The notes: generated from the letters alone by a model not told the origin. Positions 8,524 to 17,995 are shown, numbered from the stretch's first letter. The stretch is 64,000 nt of DNA from an uncultured Lachnospiraceae bacterium (GCA_947625775.1 CANQPM010000004.1:124001-188000); one strand, 5' to 3'. A program made the numbers and translations.

Positions 8524-9261
8524 TTGGAAGAACAGACGAAAACCTGCCGCATCGCGGTAATTGATGATGTGGCAGAGGAAGCGGAGTATATCCGCAGTTT
8601 AAGTGATAAATACTTTGAAAATCACAGGGGCTATAAGCATGAGATAGACACATACGAAAGAGGAGAGAGCCTTGTAAGGGATATAAAAGCGGGAAAATAT
8701 TACGATATTTATCTGCTTGACGTTGAAATGCCCGAAAAATCAGGGCTTGAGATTGCAAAGGAGATAAGGCGCTGTTATCCCGAGGTGTTCGTGGTATTTG
8801 TGACAAACCATGTCCAATATGCAATACCCGCGTATGAAGTAAACGCATTCAGATATATTCCAAAGCGCCTGCTCTCGGAAAAGCTGCCAGAGGCATACGA
8901 CCATCTTTTGCCCAAGCTTGACCTTTTTGACAAGAGGGTATATATGATTGAAAGCGCGTCAAACATAGAAAAAATTTTGTACAAGGATATTTACTATGTC
9001 ACCAAATACAGCAAATATCTGACAATACACCACAGACATGGCGAATCCAAGGTGAGAAAAACCCTTTCGACGCTTATGGACGAGCTGGACTCATCGGAGT
9101 TTATATACATTGATAAGGGCTGTATCGTCAATCTGATACATATAACCTCATGCAAAAAAGAAGAAGTCGTAATGAGAAACGGCGACACCCTCAAAATAAG
9201 CCGCCCAAGATACAGGCAGGTAAGGGAAAGCATAATGGATTACTGGCGGTGTGAGGAATGA
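8524..9261 (+). CDS. LytTR-type response regulator of the lanthipeptide locus
   Basis: 245 residues starting at TTG with AAGGGA eight bases upstream. The receiver domain (1-125) has the acidic pair IDD, phospho-acceptor Asp66 in YLLDVEMPEKSG and the T/K positions VTNH and PKR. The LytTR DNA-binding domain (about 140-240) shows KILYKDIYYVTKYSKYLTIH and IYIDKGCIVNLIHI. AgrA/VirR-like regulators of this type usually switch peptide production in response to a peptide signal. The stop overlaps the kinase start by four bases (ATGA). Likely target: the promoter of this operon or of lanM. No clear LytTR binding repeats were found. Confidence 0.9.
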   Translation: MEEQTKTCRIAVIDDVAEEAEYIRSLSDKYFENHRGYKHEIDTYERGESLVRDIKAGKYYDIYLLDVEMPEKSGLEIAKEIRRCYPEVFVVFVTNHVQYAIPAYEVNAFRYIPKRLLSEKLPEAYDHLLPKLDLFDKRVYMIESASNIEKILYKDIYYVTKYSKYLTIHHRHGESKVRKTLSTLMDELDSSEFIYIDKGCIVNLIHITSCKKEEVVMRNGDTLKISRPRYRQVRESIMDYWRCEE

Positions 9262-10562
9262 TTGTTAATGTCATATGTGCATCGATTGAGACATTTATAG
9301 AAATATTTATATGCTTTGATATATTTATTAAGGCATATGATAGAAGGAATATGCATAATAAATTTGTTAAAGCTGTAGTTTGTATATTGCTTGTTATTAT
9401 ATATGCGTTTAAAACCTTTAGTAATGTGCGAAATTTATTTTCAATTAGTGAAATATTAATAGAGCTTCCTGTTATGGTTATAACATTGTGGATAATTATA
9501 AGGGCAGAATTTATAAGAATTGTTTCTTGGTGCTTTTTTAATATTATTAATATTATGCTATTAAAGCTGCCGACATTAGTTATAATAGGCGTTGCATATG
9601 GAGAATCTTTATCTGATTTGGCATTGATGAGAAATTCTCAAGTTTGGTCAAGATTTGTAAATTGCATAATATTTTTTATATTATATTTGATATATATAAA
9701 AAATAAAAATAGCATAATTAAATGTATTAAAAGCATTTCGTATCAGCAAGCAGTATTATTAGGTCTTGGAAGTATCGAATATATTATAATTTTATATATA
9801 ATGTACATAGGCTGGCATGGTTTTACAATTCAGACATTTATTTTAACATTATGTTTAATACTTATGCTATTTATGTTTATTGTCTGCTTACTAATATTAC
9901 TTGAATATCAGATAATAATACGAATGAATCATTTGCTAAAATCAAAAGAAAATAGTATGAGGACAAATTACACTTTAATAAACCATGAGATAGAGAGAAA
10001 CAGAAAAATAAATCATGATAAAAAATATGATTTAGAATATTTATATTATTGCTTTGAACAAAAAGATTATGAAAATGGATTGAATTACATAAAGCAAAAG
10101 GAAAATTATTATAATATTAGTAACCAAAATACGATTTGGACAGGTAATGGAAGTATTGATTTTTTGATAAATCGCGCTAAAGCGCGAGCTGATGAGAAGA
10201 AAATTTTATTTACCATAAAAGTAGACATTGTCGAAATACCAATTGAAGAATATGATTTCTTTTCAATGTTATCTAATCTGTTAGATAATGCAATTGAAGC
10301 ATCTGAACCAAAAAATGAAAACGAAAGATTTATTTCGCTACAAATACTTTCGTTAAATAATGTGTTTAGGTTGCGGCTTGAAAATTCATATCTAATAGAG
10401 CCGATGAAAAGAGGTAAACGTTTTATTTCCCATAAAGACGGCAGTACTCTGCATGGTTGGGGAATAGAAAATGTAAAAGAAATTGTATATAAGTATGATG
10501 GTAAAATTGATATTAATTATGGTAATGGAATTTTCTTGGTAGATTTAATAATGATTAAATAA
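9258..10562 (+). CDS. GHKL sensor histidine kinase (AgrC-like)
   Basis: 434 residues. Five or six N-terminal membrane helices (to about 215) precede a dimerisation helix with the His-Asp pair NHDKKYDLEYL (His about 253) and a GHKL ATPase domain: N-box SMLSNLLDNAIEAS (about 335-350) and G-box HGWGIENVKEIV. The arrangement matches the AgrC/ComD peptide-pheromone kinases. It is translationally coupled to the LytTR regulator. The gene is visibly more AT-rich than both neighbours (runs such as atattattaatattatgc), which suggests a separate origin. Its stop is 14 bases before the lanthipeptide precursor, so the kinase may sense that product or a related peptide. Confidence 0.88.
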   Translation: MIVNVICASIETFIEIFICFDIFIKAYDRRNMHNKFVKAVVCILLVIIYAFKTFSNVRNLFSISEILIELPVMVITLWIIIRAEFIRIVSWCFFNIINIMLLKLPTLVIIGVAYGESLSDLALMRNSQVWSRFVNCIIFFILYLIYIKNKNSIIKCIKSISYQQAVLLGLGSIEYIIILYIMYIGWHGFTIQTFILTLCLILMLFMFIVCLLILLEYQIIIRMNHLLKSKENSMRTNYTLINHEIERNRKINHDKKYDLEYLYYCFEQKDYENGLNYIKQKENYYNISNQNTIWTGNGSIDFLINRAKARADEKKILFTIKVDIVEIPIEEYDFFSMLSNLLDNAIEASEPKNENERFISLQILSLNNVFRLRLENSYLIEPMKRGKRFISHKDGSTLHGWGIENVKEIVYKYDGKIDINYGNGIFLVDLIMIK

Positions 10563-10576
10563 TAGGAGGTAAAACA

Positions 10577-10714
10577 ATGAAAGACTTAATGAATAATGCA
10601 GGTAATGTTTTAGAGGAGTTAAAAGAGGCTGAGTCTATTAATGGCGTAAAGGAGGAGGGAATTTGGACATTAACTGTTGAGTGCGGTGAAGCATGGACAA
10701 TTTTATGCTGCTAA
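10577..10714 (+). CDS. lanthipeptide precursor, lacticin-481-like
   Basis: A 45-aa peptide with a perfect AGGAGGT site seven bases before ATG. The leader is MKDLMNNAGNVLEELKEAES. The core region is GIWTLTVECGEAWTILCC. The T-x-T-x-E-C element followed by a terminal Cys-Cys is the pattern of lacticin 481, salivaricin A and ruminococcin A. Thr31, Thr33 and Thr41 with Cys36, Cys44 and Cys45 give three potential methyllanthionine rings with family-like spacing. There is no classical double-Gly cleavage site. ING-V/K is the best equivalent of the LGA/K site of lacticin 481. Location directly upstream of lanM supports the call. Activity as antimicrobial or as pheromone is open. Confidence 0.82.
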   Translation: MKDLMNNAGNVLEELKEAESINGVKEEGIWTLTVECGEAWTILCC

Positions 10715-10752
10715 TTCGTATCAGTTATCATTTTTAATTAAAATTAGTAAGA

Positions 10753-10785
10753 AGGGCGAAATCACTACGGTTTCGCCCTTTTTTA
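10753..10785 (+). terminator. terminator between precursor and lanM
   Basis: Stem AAGGGCGAAA / TTTCGCCCTT followed by six T, 38 bases after the precursor stop and 72 bases before the lanM ATG. Partial read-through here would give excess precursor over enzyme, a common arrangement for lanthipeptides. Confidence 0.85.
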
Positions 10786-10857
10786 TTACCCAAATTCAAC
10801 CTCATTAAACAAACTTACGCAAATACCAAAAAAATATAAAGAAAAGAGGAACCCAAC

Positions 10858-13788
10858 ATGAAAAACACCCTAACCCAATCCCCCGAATTTTGGCAGCCGC
10901 TGCTAGGCAAAGAACTCTACGAAAACCTTATCACAGACCAAAAACAGCCAATAATCCCAAACGCAATTACCAACCAGAAAGAAACCCACTCCCTCCTCCA
11001 AACCCTAAACAAACAAGCCACCGCCCCGCTTCCCCAAGACTTCCAATTTCTGGACAATGAAGTCTTCGCGCCATTTTATAAGAGAATAATTCACGCCTAC
11101 TTAACACTCCACCCATACCCCGCAATAATAGGCGAAATTTTATCCAACCCTCTCCCAATGCTTAAAACCGCCCTCTACAGCAGCATAAAAGACATACCAA
11201 TGCGCGTATGCATCTATGACCTGCAGCTGTGCAGGCAAAACAACCAGCTCCAAGGCGAAAACGAAAGCGCCGAATATGATTATTATTGCAACGCCAAGCT
11301 CTCAGACGGAAAATACATATATAATCTGTGCGCCGAATACCCAGAAATGCTGCGCCTATTATACACAAGACTTCAAAACACGGCAGACTTTATCACGGAA
11401 ATATCGCGGCATATACACGAAAACAAATCCGAAATAACCGCCAGCCTATGCGGCGGCAAACCATTCGCAAAAATCACCCAAATGGAAATCACAGGCTCCG
11501 ACTGCCACAACGGCAGCAAAAAGACAGTAAAGTGCATTTTGGACAATGGCGAAAGCATATTTTACAAGCCGCACTGTCTGAAAAAGGAAATCGAATACCG
11601 GCACCTGTACGCGGAATTTTGCGGAAAAGCCTCCCTTGACAGCAAGCCCTGCCCAGTTTTGGACGGCGGCGATTATGGAATAGCGAAGTGCCTTGACACA
11701 AACGGCTGCCACAAAAAAGCAGAGCTTGAACGCTATTTCAAGCGAATGGGGATACATCTTTTCTTGTGCTACCTGTTAAGCGCGGGCGATATGCATCAGG
11801 AGAACATAATAGCGTCAGGTGAATACCCCATACTCGTGGACGCCGAAACAATATTCGGCATACAAAGACCGCAAAAGCCCCAGACCGCAGAGGATAAAAT
11901 AAATGAGCTTTTATCGTGGACAGTCCTCAAAACAGGAATACTTCCGATACCTATATGGCGGGTAGGCGATAAAGGCGTCATAATCAGCGCCCTCCACAGC
12001 GGCGGAGAAGCGTATTCCACCGTAAAACTTCCTATAATAAAAGAGGCAAAGACATCAAAAATGTACATAGCCTACGACTGCGTAAAAATAGACGCAAAAA
12101 GCAGCCTTCCCACGCTGAACGGAAATGAGATAAACCCCGCTGATTACACGGATAAGCTAAAAGAAGGCTTTACGGCGGCATACCGCATTTATATGGAAGA
12201 AACGCAAAAATTTGAGCAGGAGCTTTTGTGCTTCAAGGCTCTCGACACACGCTACCTTATCAGGCATACGCAGCAGTACAGCATGTATTTGTCAAGCTCG
12301 ACGCACCCAATATTTTTAAAGGATACAAAGGCGCGCCTGCTTATGCTGCAGGTTCTGCAGAAAAATGACTATGACGGCGGCATGGTAAATAAAGAGCTGA
12401 ACGCGATGCTGGATATGGACACGCCGCTCCTTACCTGCAAGGGCGGAGAGTATGTTCCGTTTTACGAGTGCTCCGCCTATGACACGCATCTGCGGCTTAC
12501 AAAGCGAATGGGAGAGGACGACCTCAAAGCTCAGCTGAAGCTCATAACGGCATCTATGGAGCTGCTGGATTTTGCGCGCCTTAACAATGAATATTTTACA
12601 TATTCAAGCTTTACGTCAAAGCCTGAAAAGCAAAGCAGGGAAAATCTCAACGCGGCGGTAAAGCTGCTCACAGCCGAAATAGAAGAAAGAGCCGTATGCC
12701 ATAACAACGACATAAGCTGGAGCGCATTAAAGCTGGAGGGCGAAAATCTATGGAGCTTTGAGCCGCTGGGTTATAATCTCTACGACGGGCTTTTTGGCAT
12801 GGCAGTCTTTCTCGCAAAAGCGGAAAAGCAGGGCTTTCTGGAAAACAGGGAAATTTATGGACTGACACTAAAGGCGCTCTGCCGATATGCCGAAGGGAAA
12901 GCCGCTGAAAAAGAGAAAAACACAGGTCTGTACGTCGGCGCAGGCTCGCTGCTTTACACATTTTTAACACTGTACGAAATCACGGGCGAAGATACAATGC
13001 TTGATTACGCCCAAAAGCAGGTAAAGCTGATAGAAAAGCTCTATCCGTCGGACAGTGGCTACGATTTAATTTCAGGAAACGCGGGAGCCATTGTCGCGCT
13101 CTCAAAGCTGTATGCTGTCACAGGACAGGAGGAGGTTCTTGCGCTTGCGGAACAGATTGGAGACTTTCTCTGGGCGCAGGCGCAAAAGCAGGATTTAGGC
13201 TATGGCTGGCGCATAAAGGACACTGACTGCGCGCTTAGCGGAATGTCACATGGAAACAGCGGCTTTATAATGGCGTACACATACCTTCTTGAATATACGC
13301 ACGACAAAAAATACTGTCAAATCATAGACGGGCTTATTGCCTATGAAAATTCAATGTATTGCGCGGAAGAAGGAAACTGGCGCGACCTGCGGGGTTATGG
13401 TTGCTGCCATGAGGTATATGCAAACGCCTGGTGCCACGGCGCGGCGGGCATACTTTTATCGCGCATGAAGCTTTTGCAGCTCGATGAATATAAAAACGAC
13501 CTGCGCATAAAGGCGGACATTCAAAACGCGGCGGCTGTCCTCTTTGAAAAATCCGCTCGGAAGGGCTTATGCCTATGCCACGGCATGTCAGGCAACTATT
13601 TAATAATGAAGCTTTACGCAAAGCAATTCCAGCTCACTGGCGCGCAGCGCGAAAGCATGGAATATATAAAAGACGCCATAATAGGCGCTGTAGTCGGTAA
13701 AAAGCTGCTTGCGCAGGACAAATATTTCACGGGACTTATGACGGGGCTTGCGGGCATCGCGCTGTGCCTTATGGAAATGGCGGATTAA
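10858..13788 (+). CDS. lanM: class II lanthipeptide synthetase LanM
   Basis: 976 residues, the normal LanM size. The N-terminal two thirds (DUF4135) is the kinase-like dehydratase that phosphorylates and eliminates Ser/Thr: note GDMHQEN (Asp311, His313, Asn316) and DAETIFG. The C-terminal third is the LanC-type cyclase with SHGNSG (around 797), zinc ligands Cys859 in AWCHG and Cys907-His908 in CLCHGMSGN. All catalytic ligands seem intact. The enzyme would dehydrate the Thr residues of the 45-aa precursor and add Cys thiols to form thioether rings. No LanT peptidase-exporter or immunity gene is adjacent. The first 600 bases have codons strongly rich in A and C. RBS is AGAGGA before ATG. Confidence 0.95.
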   Translation: MKNTLTQSPEFWQPLLGKELYENLITDQKQPIIPNAITNQKETHSLLQTLNKQATAPLPQDFQFLDNEVFAPFYKRIIHAYLTLHPYPAIIGEILSNPLPMLKTALYSSIKDIPMRVCIYDLQLCRQNNQLQGENESAEYDYYCNAKLSDGKYIYNLCAEYPEMLRLLYTRLQNTADFITEISRHIHENKSEITASLCGGKPFAKITQMEITGSDCHNGSKKTVKCILDNGESIFYKPHCLKKEIEYRHLYAEFCGKASLDSKPCPVLDGGDYGIAKCLDTNGCHKKAELERYFKRMGIHLFLCYLLSAGDMHQENIIASGEYPILVDAETIFGIQRPQKPQTAEDKINELLSWTVLKTGILPIPIWRVGDKGVIISALHSGGEAYSTVKLPIIKEAKTSKMYIAYDCVKIDAKSSLPTLNGNEINPADYTDKLKEGFTAAYRIYMEETQKFEQELLCFKALDTRYLIRHTQQYSMYLSSSTHPIFLKDTKARLLMLQVLQKNDYDGGMVNKELNAMLDMDTPLLTCKGGEYVPFYECSAYDTHLRLTKRMGEDDLKAQLKLITASMELLDFARLNNEYFTYSSFTSKPEKQSRENLNAAVKLLTAEIEERAVCHNNDISWSALKLEGENLWSFEPLGYNLYDGLFGMAVFLAKAEKQGFLENREIYGLTLKALCRYAEGKAAEKEKNTGLYVGAGSLLYTFLTLYEITGEDTMLDYAQKQVKLIEKLYPSDSGYDLISGNAGAIVALSKLYAVTGQEEVLALAEQIGDFLWAQAQKQDLGYGWRIKDTDCALSGMSHGNSGFIMAYTYLLEYTHDKKYCQIIDGLIAYENSMYCAEEGNWRDLRGYGCCHEVYANAWCHGAAGILLSRMKLLQLDEYKNDLRIKADIQNAAAVLFEKSARKGLCLCHGMSGNYLIMKLYAKQFQLTGAQRESMEYIKDAIIGAVVGKKLLAQDKYFTGLMTGLAGIALCLMEMAD

Positions 13789-13832
13789 AAAAATAAATAT
13801 ATACAAAATACTACCAAAACCGCAATCATTTA

Positions 13833-13841
13833 TGATATAAT
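13833..13841 (+). promoter_or_regulatory. extended -10 promoter of the hybrid kinase gene
   Basis: TG-A-TATAAT, an extended -10 element, 54 bases before the ATG at 13895. The -35 region is weak. Confidence 0.5.
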
Positions 13842-13894
13842 TTATACAACTGTAGATAGGCATTATTGATAAATATAAAGGCGGCATTAAGCGT

Positions 13895-16336
13895 ATGAAT
13901 AAAAATTCCGTAAGCAAGGCAATCAATTCAGATAAAAAATTTTTGTTCAGTGTTGCATATTATTTTTTCCTCGCGTTTGTGGCGGTGGTGACATTGTGGA
14001 TATTTATAAATTCCCCCGTGCAGAAGCATTTCAGGGGGCTTGCAGACAATGACGTGTGGTTCGGCGACGGCTGGAGATATGTAAACGACGACGGTTCGAT
14101 TGACACGGAAACGGAGATAAAACCGCACGGCAGTCATTATCTGCGCCTCGAATCGCGCGACAACCATATAAAAATCACAAAAACCCTTGACTTTACGCCC
14201 AGTGAGGAGGACTACATAAGCTTCCGCGTCAGAGCGCAGCAGGTGAGGGTATATGTAAACGGTGAGCCGTATTATGAAAAGCTGCAGCAGGAAAAATATA
14301 AGGCATATACTGTCAGAATGTACATGCTGCACCAGTTTCCCGTAGGCGGTTTAAAGGAGGGCGACGAAATATCGATAGAGCTTTCCATAGAAAGCACCTC
14401 TTATTTTATAGTGCAGTTTTTGGCGCTGGGCGACAGGTACGCGCTGTCGCATTACATATTCCAGAAAGCGATGCCAAACATTATGGCATGCGTGCTTGCG
14501 GCGATTTTGATTGTGCTTGCCGTGATGACAAGACATTCGCTTTTCCTTGACGAAAGGGCGCAGGGTGAGAACGCCCTCAAATGGCTGATAATCTTTCTGA
14601 TAACGGCAATAGTATATATAAGCATGGACAGCGGCTGCATGGAGATATATTTAGAGCGCATGGCGTTTACAAACTGGCTAGGCTGCGTATCGCTGCTGAT
14701 GCTGCCCATTCCGTTTATTCTGTATACGCAGTATGCGTTTTTCCCAGGGCACAGGCGCTATGAGGCGCTCGCCGTTGTAAATTTCATAATAACGCTGTCC
14801 AGCATCATAGGATATATTACCGTGGCATATAATATAGCAAACTCCTATATTTACGTGCATATACTGATAGCGGTTGCCATCGTGTGCTGCTTTATCAGCT
14901 TTATACAGGAAAAGCTGCTGCCAAGCCCGTATGTTGTCATAGGGTATCTTTCGATATGCGCCATGGCGATAATAAGCATAATAGGATACTGGGAAGGGCT
15001 TATTTACCCTGCCTCGATGCTTTTCGGGTACGGGCTGGTAATATTCGGCTTGTGCATGCTTTTGTGGACAGTACAGAGCAATGCCGAATTCAGGAAAATG
15101 CGCGAGGAGGCAGACCTTGTGCTTATGCAGCGCGACAAGCAGGAGGCGGAGGACGCAAGCGAGCAGAAAAGCCGTTTCCTGTCGCATATGTCGCACGAAA
15201 TCAGGACGCCGCTCAACGCCGTCATCGGCATGAACGAGCTTATCATGCACGAGACGGACATTGAGCAGATACGCAAATATTCAGTGAATATCCAGAGCGC
15301 CAGCAGCTCCCTGCTTGCGCTGATAAATGATGTGCTCGATTTTTCAAAAATTGAAACTGGAAAGATGGATATAATAAATTCCACATATTCGCTTTCCTCA
15401 ACGTTAAATGACGTAGTCCTCATGACACAGGGCAGGGCTGCGGACAAGGGGCTTGAGCTAAGGCTCAATATCGACAAGGAAATGCCTGATGTCCTGCGCG
15501 GCGACGAGGTGCGCATAAAGCAGATAATCCTAAACCTTATGACAAACGCCGTGAAGTACACGGAGAAGGGCTGGATAGAGCTGAATGTAAATACCACATA
15601 CTCCTCGCAGTATTTGGACGAGCGTGACGACGTAAACCTGAACATACGCGTTTCAGACAGCGGCATAGGCATAAAGTCAGAGGAGCAGTCAAAGCTGTTT
15701 GTGGAATTTGAGCGGCTTGACAGGGAAAAGAACAGGAGCATAGAAGGCACGGGGCTTGGGCTCAGCATCACCTCGCAGCTGATAAGCCTCATGGGCGGCA
15801 AAATCAGCGTCGAGAGCAAATACGGGGCGGGTACAAGCTTTATGGTATCAATACCGCAGAAGGTGGTTTCACACGAGCCGATAGGCGACTACAAAAAGCG
15901 CTTTGAGCGCCTTTGCAATGAAAAAGAGGAGGAAACGCTGGAAAGCCTTGAAAATATGAGATTTAACGGAAAAAAGGTATTTGTCGTTGATGACAATGAT
16001 ATGAATCTGGAGGTTATCGCGTCAATCCTCGAAATGCTTGAAATCACCGTAGGCAGGGCGGTAAACGGCAGGGAGGCGCTTGAGGCGCTCGGGACTGAAC
16101 TGTACGATTTGATACTCACGGATGATATGATGCCCGAGATGAGCGGCACGGAGCTTATGGAGAGCATAAAAAAGGACACGGAAGGCATAAACCACGCCAC
16201 CCCCATAGTGGTGCTTACGGCAAACGCCGTGGTAGGCGTCAGGGAGGAGTACATTAACAAGGGCTTTGACGATTATATGACAAAACCGCTTGACGTAGAT
16301 GTCCTCCAGAAAATACTTGTCAGGTACTTAAAATAG
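13895..16336 (+). CDS. hybrid sensor histidine kinase/response regulator
   Basis: 813 residues. One N-terminal helix, an extracellular beta domain (about 40-190, jelly-roll like, SFRVRAQQVRVYVNG), then seven membrane helices (about 195-405): a 7TM sensor layout. It continues with a short coiled coil, HisKA box SHMSHEIRTPLNAVIGM, HATPase (NLMTNAVKYTEKG, GTGLGLSI), and a C-terminal receiver (VFVVDDND, LILTDDMMPEMSG, MTKPLD). Phosphotransfer would go from the His to the receiver Asp. No separate output regulator is adjacent. It is transcribed alone after lanM from its own promoter. A link to the lanthipeptide is possible but not shown. Confidence 0.92.
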   Translation: MNKNSVSKAINSDKKFLFSVAYYFFLAFVAVVTLWIFINSPVQKHFRGLADNDVWFGDGWRYVNDDGSIDTETEIKPHGSHYLRLESRDNHIKITKTLDFTPSEEDYISFRVRAQQVRVYVNGEPYYEKLQQEKYKAYTVRMYMLHQFPVGGLKEGDEISIELSIESTSYFIVQFLALGDRYALSHYIFQKAMPNIMACVLAAILIVLAVMTRHSLFLDERAQGENALKWLIIFLITAIVYISMDSGCMEIYLERMAFTNWLGCVSLLMLPIPFILYTQYAFFPGHRRYEALAVVNFIITLSSIIGYITVAYNIANSYIYVHILIAVAIVCCFISFIQEKLLPSPYVVIGYLSICAMAIISIIGYWEGLIYPASMLFGYGLVIFGLCMLLWTVQSNAEFRKMREEADLVLMQRDKQEAEDASEQKSRFLSHMSHEIRTPLNAVIGMNELIMHETDIEQIRKYSVNIQSASSSLLALINDVLDFSKIETGKMDIINSTYSLSSTLNDVVLMTQGRAADKGLELRLNIDKEMPDVLRGDEVRIKQIILNLMTNAVKYTEKGWIELNVNTTYSSQYLDERDDVNLNIRVSDSGIGIKSEEQSKLFVEFERLDREKNRSIEGTGLGLSITSQLISLMGGKISVESKYGAGTSFMVSIPQKVVSHEPIGDYKKRFERLCNEKEEETLESLENMRFNGKKVFVVDDNDMNLEVIASILEMLEITVGRAVNGREALEALGTELYDLILTDDMMPEMSGTELMESIKKDTEGINHATPIVVLTANAVVGVREEYINKGFDDYMTKPLDVDVLQKILVRYLK

Positions 16337-16476
16337 TAAAGATAAATTTTTTATTAGAAATTTTAATAAAAATATTGACTTTTTTATATAAAAGACGGAA
16401 AATAGAATAGTTTTAAGGTATAAGATTATATTTTAAGTAATATATTTGTTTTTTATTATTGTACGGAGGTATCAAG

Positions 16477-16731
16477 GTGATTAAAAGAGAAGTGACTGTA
16501 AGGGACATTGATAAGAAATATGAGCATCCATTGGCAGAGATAGTGCAGATAGCGAGCCAGTACAAGAGTGAGGTGCTGCTTGAGTACGACAAATACAGGA
16601 TTAATGCCAAAAGCATTATGGGCATCATAGCTTTTAATCCCTCTGAGGGTATGAATGTGGTAATATCTGCGGACGGAAATGACGAGGCTGACGCAGTTGA
16701 CTCACTGGAAAAGTTTCTTATCTGCAGTTAA
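16477..16731 (+). CDS. HPr-like protein lacking the phospho-His (Crh-type)
   Basis: 84 residues from a GTG start with GGAGG six bases upstream. The HPr fold is clear: IASQYKSEVLLEYDKYRINAKSIMG aligns with HPr without gaps, and Pro18 and Ser46 fall at the canonical positions. The PTS active site HARP is replaced: residue 15 is Tyr and residue 17 is His, so the protein should not take phosphate from enzyme I at His15. Ser46 in KSIMG, the HPr kinase target, is kept. That is the pattern of Bacillus Crh, a CcpA cofactor in catabolite repression. Single gene followed by a terminator. Confidence 0.85.
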   Translation: MIKREVTVRDIDKKYEHPLAEIVQIASQYKSEVLLEYDKYRINAKSIMGIIAFNPSEGMNVVISADGNDEADAVDSLEKFLICS

Positions 16732-16789
16732 TGTGAGCGGACAAGAGGCGGGCAGTCATCAGATTAATGGTCGGTTGTACGGTTTTTCA

Positions 16790-16819
16790 AGGTGCTGCGC
16801 TAAAGCGGCGCCTTTTTTT
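16790..16819 (+). terminator. rho-independent terminator
   Basis: Stem AGGTGCTGC / GCGGCGCCT with two G-U pairs and loop GCTAAA, followed by seven T. Confidence 0.8.
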
Positions 16820-16886
16820 CGCTAATTTTATATTTTGGCGCATATTGAACAAATTTAAGGCTTGTGTGGCGCGCCTGAAAAAATTG

Positions 16887-16895
16887 TGCTATAAT
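16887..16895 (+). promoter_or_regulatory. extended -10 promoter of the dehydrogenase gene
   Basis: TG-C-TATAAT, 70 bases before the ATG at 16966. No good -35 is seen. Confidence 0.45.
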
Positions 16896-16965
16896 CAATT
16901 TATACTTTCTGCCTTTACTGCATAAACTATTATTTACTAAATCAAATAATAGCGGAGGCGAGGGC

Positions 16966-17955
16966 ATGAAAATTGCATTTTATTCAACAAAACCATATGA
17001 CAGGATATATTTTGAGCCAATGAGCCGTGAACGCGGCATAGAAATACATTTTTTTGAGGCCGCCTGCAGCGTGGAAACAATCCCGCTTGCAAACGGCTGC
17101 GACGCGCTTTGTATTTTTGTAAACGACTATCTCAATGAAGCTATGATTGGACAGCTTGCCCAGATGGGCGTCACGGCTATTCTGCTAAGATGCGCGGGCT
17201 TCAACAATGTTGACATCAGGGCGGCGGCGCAAAACGGTATTCACGTGCTCAGAGTGCCAAGCTACTCCCCCGAGGCAGTGGCGGAATTTGCGACGGCGCT
17301 GCTGCTGACAGTAAACAGGCATACGCACAGGGCGTTTATGCGCACGCGCGATTTCAATATGAGCATAAACGGCTTTATGGGCACTGACCTTCACGGCAAG
17401 ACGGCGGGAGTGATAGGCACGGGGCGCATCGGACAGGCAATGATACGCATTTTAAAGGGCTTTGGCATGGAGATAACCGCCTATGATCCTTATCCGAACG
17501 AAAGCTTAGGCATCACATATGATACTATTGAAAATGTATTCCGCAATTCAGACGTCATTACGCTGCATTGTCCGCTTACGCCTGAGACAAAGCACATAGT
17601 CCAGGCAAAGACGATAGAGCTTATGAAAGACGGGGTGTATCTGATAAACACCTCGCGCGGCGATCTGGTGCGCACGGAGGATTTGATAGAGGGGCTTCTG
17701 CACAAGAAGTTTGCGGGAGTCGGTCTTGACGTGTACGACGAGGAGGGCGGCGTATTTTACGAAGACCGCTCAAATGACATTATAGATGATGAGAACCTTG
17801 CGCGCTTATCCACCTTTCCAAATGTGCTGATTACTTCGCACATGGGATTTTTTACAAAGGAGGCGGTGCGCGCCATAGCCGAAGTCACCCTTGAAAACGC
17901 AGACGCGGTTCAAAAGGGGCTGGAGCTTAAAAACGAGGTGCTTGATACCAATTAG
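16966..17955 (+). CDS. ldhA: D-lactate dehydrogenase-type 2-hydroxyacid dehydrogenase
   Basis: 329 residues. The NAD-binding Rossmann motif is GVIGTGRIGQ (151-156 region). The catalytic triad of D-2-hydroxyacid dehydrogenases is present: Arg231 in NTSRGDL, Glu about 260 in GLDVYDEEGG, and His292 in TSHMGFF. The DVYDEEGGVFYEDRS segment is typical of fermentative D-lactate dehydrogenases (LdhA/DdlD) rather than of glycerate or phosphoglycerate enzymes. It would reduce pyruvate to D-lactate with NADH, in competition with the pyruvate formate-lyase of this window. RBS GGAGG before ATG. Monocistronic or leading the GNAT gene 40 bases downstream. Confidence 0.9.
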   Translation: MKIAFYSTKPYDRIYFEPMSRERGIEIHFFEAACSVETIPLANGCDALCIFVNDYLNEAMIGQLAQMGVTAILLRCAGFNNVDIRAAAQNGIHVLRVPSYSPEAVAEFATALLLTVNRHTHRAFMRTRDFNMSINGFMGTDLHGKTAGVIGTGRIGQAMIRILKGFGMEITAYDPYPNESLGITYDTIENVFRNSDVITLHCPLTPETKHIVQAKTIELMKDGVYLINTSRGDLVRTEDLIEGLLHKKFAGVGLDVYDEEGGVFYEDRSNDIIDDENLARLSTFPNVLITSHMGFFTKEAVRAIAEVTLENADAVQKGLELKNEVLDTN

Positions 17956-17995
17956 TAAACTGTAAAAAGCATATAATCAGGAGATTTTATTATAT

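Noticed and set aside
10577-10714. Reading the 45-aa peptide as an AgrD-type autoinducer because it follows an AgrC/AgrA-like pair
   Set aside because: No AgrB protease is present, the TxTxEC...CC core is lantibiotic-like, and LanM follows. It may still act as a signal after modification.
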